The position numbers and the translations under genes are program-made. Positions 8,327 to 10,142 of a DNA stretch of 10,142 bases are shown piece after piece. The stretch lies in assembly GCA_002786025.1 (NCBI GenBank), contig NHNW01000147.1, forward strand, positions 1 through 10,142, read 5' to 3'. A model generated the notes under the pieces. That model was given only the letters and a program-made list of their open reading frames with translations, was not told the DNA's origin and ran no database searches. The stretch is from Zasmidium citrigriseum. Lineage: Eukaryota > Ascomycota > Dothideomycetes > Mycosphaerellales > Mycosphaerellaceae. Within the stretch, counting starts at the first letter, position 1, and the number at the start of each line of letters is the position of its first letter.

Positions 8327-8382
8327 CTAAGAAAAAGTTAGAATAGCCCCGAATACATAAAAGAAGCCTAGTAACGACTTAC
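8327..8382 (-). other. Probable intron b of the 7890-10142 gene
   Basis: Fifty-six bases on the minus strand, starting GTAAGT (8382-8377). A CTAAC branch site is followed by TTTTT and CTTAG ending at 8327. Without splicing the frame stops at TAA 8381-8379; with splicing the next 100-base exon reads on in frame into the third intron. This is the clearest splice unit in the window. Confidence 0.7.
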
Positions 8383-8635
8383 TTCTTAATATTACTAGCG
8401 AAGACAATAATCTCGTTAGCTAAGACCTTACTATACTTACCCTTAGCGGCCTCGATCTTATCGCGAAGCTTCTACTACTTGTCCTTATTACTCGTAGGGA
8501 TCTAAAGAAGGGGTTAGAATAGGCTAGACGAGAGTAGAACCGCTAATTCTTACCTAGAAGTAGGTACGGTTATAGTTACGAGAGTACTAGTAGTACTTAG
8601 CGACTATAGTATAGGCTAAGGTAAGATATTATAAG

Positions 8636-8684
8636 TGTATTATATATGTCTAGCTACTCTGCTATCGTGAAGGTACTATAGGCA
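8636..8684. other. Island of unmutated CA/TG sites
   Basis: Five RIP-sensitive dinucleotides survive within 49 bases (TG at 8636, 8647, 8660 and 8668; CA at 8683), against about 27 in all the rest of the window. The island lies inside exon b of the minus-strand gene and includes intact Cys and His codons. It may mark a stretch that had no counterpart in the other copy when RIP acted, or a patch restored by gene conversion; both are inference. Confidence 0.6.
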
Positions 8685-9168
8685 CGCCTACTCTATAATA
8701 GATCCCCCCTACCGAAAAAAGCTCTTAGCCTCGAGAGCTAAGGGAGCTACTATCTAGATATTATAATATAGATTACGAATAGTAAGGAAATACGCTACTA
8801 TCGACACGCTCTAATCTCGTCGTAATTACGAGTTATTAGCCTACTTACCGATTTTAATCCTCTAAGCCTTAGCCCTTACTCTCCTCCTTTACGCCTTACC
8901 GAAGGAGCGCGTTACCTACGAGCTTTTAATCGACGCGCCGCTAATAGTCCTCTTAGTATTACGTAACCTAGGCGCTTTGCTCGTCTTGTTACTTCTACTA
9001 GTCTACGAACTACTAGGGATACTCGAATTCGTCCGCTCGGTTATTATTTAGTCCTTAACGAGCTCGAGTAGTAAAGCCTTTAACGTCGTTCTAGTACGTA
9101 ACGATATACTCTATAGTATAGAATCCTTAGGGCTAAGACTCGGGGATAGTCGCGAAGTCCTAGATATC

Positions 9169-9220
9169 CTACGAGTATATATTATTAAGTAAGATAAAGA
9201 GGATTACTAGCGAGCCGTAC
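9169..9220 (-). other. Possible intron a of the 7890-10142 gene
   Basis: The protein-like minus-strand frame changes here: upstream (10142-9221) one frame is good, downstream (9168-8383) another is better, with about half as many stops as the continued first frame between 9120 and 8760. A 52-base unit starting GTACGG (9220) with a TTACTTAAT branch-like site and ending CGTAG (9169) would join the two. The 5' site is weaker than GTAAGT, so a frameshift or a different splice pair is possible. Confidence 0.4.
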
Positions 9221-10142
9221 GTTAAAGTCCTAATCTAGTAGGCCGTAACCGCTTCTAGTAGTTCTACTCTCTAATCGTCTATAAGTCTCTAAGCCTATCC
9301 GTTAGGCTAGTTAGATTTATCGTCGAACTATAGAGCTAATCTATCCTTATCGCCCTCCTTAGCGATCTTATATAGGCTTATATACTCCTAGTTCTAAAGA
9401 TCGGCTTTAGTCTTTAGAAGATTAGCCTTAGTTATCGACGCTAGTAGTAGTATATTAGTAGTATTACTAGTTAATAGCTATAGATTAATATTAGTATCGT
9501 CCTCGATTTAAAGCGTAGGTTACGACGGCGGCGCGGCTACTATCGACGCGCCCTCGGCGCTAATATACTAGTCCTTAAGTTCGACAATTAGAATTAACTC
9601 GTCTAAGTTTACGTTATACTAATTAACTATAGTATACGCTATACCGAAACCTCTACTAAACTTACTAAGGAGTTTATTAAGTTACTCGTATAAGAAGTTA
9701 AGCTCTTTATACCTCTTACGAGTTCGCTAGTACTCTAAGGCTAGAAGATATTATCCCGCTATATAGTAGGCGTCCTTAAAGGTAATAGTATCGAAGAATT
9801 AAGAGCCGTCGAAGAGGAAGTTATAGATCTAGTTTACGCGTACCTAGGCTACTTTCTACCTATAACTCGCGGTAGATCCGCCGCTACTACGTCTAGATAG
9901 TATAAACGTCTTAGATACTATTAATACGCTACGGCCGTAGTCCTCGATAAGCTAACTAAGCTCCTCTATCGTATACTATTAGTAGTATAGTAGGTAGGTA
10001 ATAAGGAATTCGCCTATATCGTACTACTTATAACGATCTATAGACTAGTAGCGCTAAGCTTTAGGGTCGAAGATATAGTATTTAACTAGTTACTAAGCCT
10101 AAGACTTCTACTTCTTCTATATATTTATCTCGATAAAGTAAA

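Larger units (their letters stand above)
1..10142. other. RIP-saturated tract, CpA-specific, whole window
   Basis: Seen: CA and TG dinucleotides are nearly eliminated on both strands (about 30 in total by eye), TA is greatly enriched, and CG, CC and CT remain frequent. ATG and TGA occur only a handful of times. Known: repeat-induced point mutation in Pezizomycotina converts C to T preferentially at CpA in duplicated DNA during the sexual cycle, whereas RIP-like decay in basidiomycetes favours CpG. Inferred: all segments, including the non-transposon genes, were present in more than one copy when they were hit. Overall G+C still looks close to 40 percent, because C outside CpA was spared, so a G+C scan alone would not flag this block as strongly as a TpA/ApT or (CpA+TpG)/(ApC+GpT) index would. 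Confidence 0.95.
7890..10142 (-). pseudogene. RIP-decayed large multi-exon gene of unknown function, 5' end outside window
   Basis: I do not recognise the family. Four exons join into one frame: 10142-9221, 9168-8383, 8326-8227 and 8177-7890, about 698 codons in the window, ending at TAA 7892-7890. Stops are only TAG/TAA, as expected from former Gln/Trp. Exon a is a mixed, folded-looking sequence rich in Leu, Tyr and charged residues. Exon b starts with a Ser/Thr/Arg-rich, probably disordered part, then a basic part near 8990-8820, then a hydrophobic/aromatic part near 8770-8640, then a Lys-rich helical stretch near 8480-8400. Exon d opens with GSPKKRKR (8177-8154), resembling a monopartite nuclear localisation signal, and continues as a charged helix-rich end. 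It holds 14 of the roughly 32 surviving CA/TG sites, so it is slightly less mutated than the retroelement. No transposase, polymerase or other catalytic motif was seen. The in-frame splices support a real former gene. Confidence 0.6.

Noticed and set aside
8379..8612. A separate small gene starting at ATA 8612 and stopping at TAA 8379
   Set aside because: The frame is protein-like well upstream of 8612, and the stop lies within a GTAAGT splice donor that leads into further in-frame exons.
8760..9168. Continuing the upstream minus-strand frame (codons aligned to 10140) through this stretch as one long exon
   Set aside because: It contains about twice as many TAG/TAA codons as the alternative frame between 9120 and 8760, and the alternative frame runs directly into exon b and its good 5' splice site at 8382.
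1..10142. Very many CTAG, GCTAGC, TATATA and similar short palindromes
   Set aside because: RIP turns CTGG and CCAG into CTAG and CATG/TGTA-type words into TATA, so these palindromes are expected by-products rather than sites.
1..10142. tRNA, rRNA, CRISPR or bacterial operon features
   Set aside because: No clover-leaf motifs, regular spaced repeats or ribosome-binding patterns were seen, and the introns, chromovirus and RIP signature are fungal.

Overview
This window looks like chromosomal DNA from a filamentous ascomycete (Pezizomycotina) in which every segment has been saturated by repeat-induced point mutation (RIP). The dinucleotides CA and TG are almost gone: I count about 30 in 10,142 bases by eye, where several hundred of each would be expected. 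TA is correspondingly very abundant, while CG, CC and CT remain common. ATG and TGA are therefore nearly absent, and TAG or TAA stands wherever an ancestral Gln (CAG, CAA) or Trp (TGG) codon stood. No conventional open reading frame survives. Reading in-frame TAG/TAA as former Gln or Trp and ATA as a possible former Met makes several long coherent frames visible. Everything below is a decayed relic, not a working gene.

Layout: (1) Positions 1-1111, plus strand: the 3' part of a gene of unknown function, cut by the window start. (2) 2241-1347, minus strand: a second unrecognised gene, convergent with the first, with one probable spliceosomal intron (1749-1692), a Lys-rich C-terminal part and an acidic/Ser end. 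(3) 2242-2681: non-coding, with a TATA-like site and a 12-bp inverted repeat; probably the leader, and perhaps the LTR, of the next unit. (4) 2682-7522, plus strand: a full-length Ty3/Gypsy chromovirus coding region. It has gag with a CCHC zinc knuckle, then pol in the -1 frame with protease, reverse transcriptase, RNase H, an HHCC plus DD35E integrase, a GPY/F module and a C-terminal chromodomain. The pol frame runs about 1,200 codons without an indel. (5) 7523-7889: non-coding, with a purine tract. I could not find a matching LTR pair. (6) 10142-7890, minus strand: the 3' part of a large gene of unknown function, about 700 codons in the window, whose frame is restored by three probable short introns. 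Its exons include a PKKRKR nuclear-localisation-like stretch.

The retrotransposon lies between the 5' end of gene 2 and the 3' end of gene 4. Because RIP needs duplicated DNA, the flanking genes must also have been repeated, for example in a larger duplicated block, a gene-carrying transposon or a subtelomeric family. I recognise no family for the three flanking genes. They are the most likely place for something undescribed, but the sequence alone does not show that they form a system.
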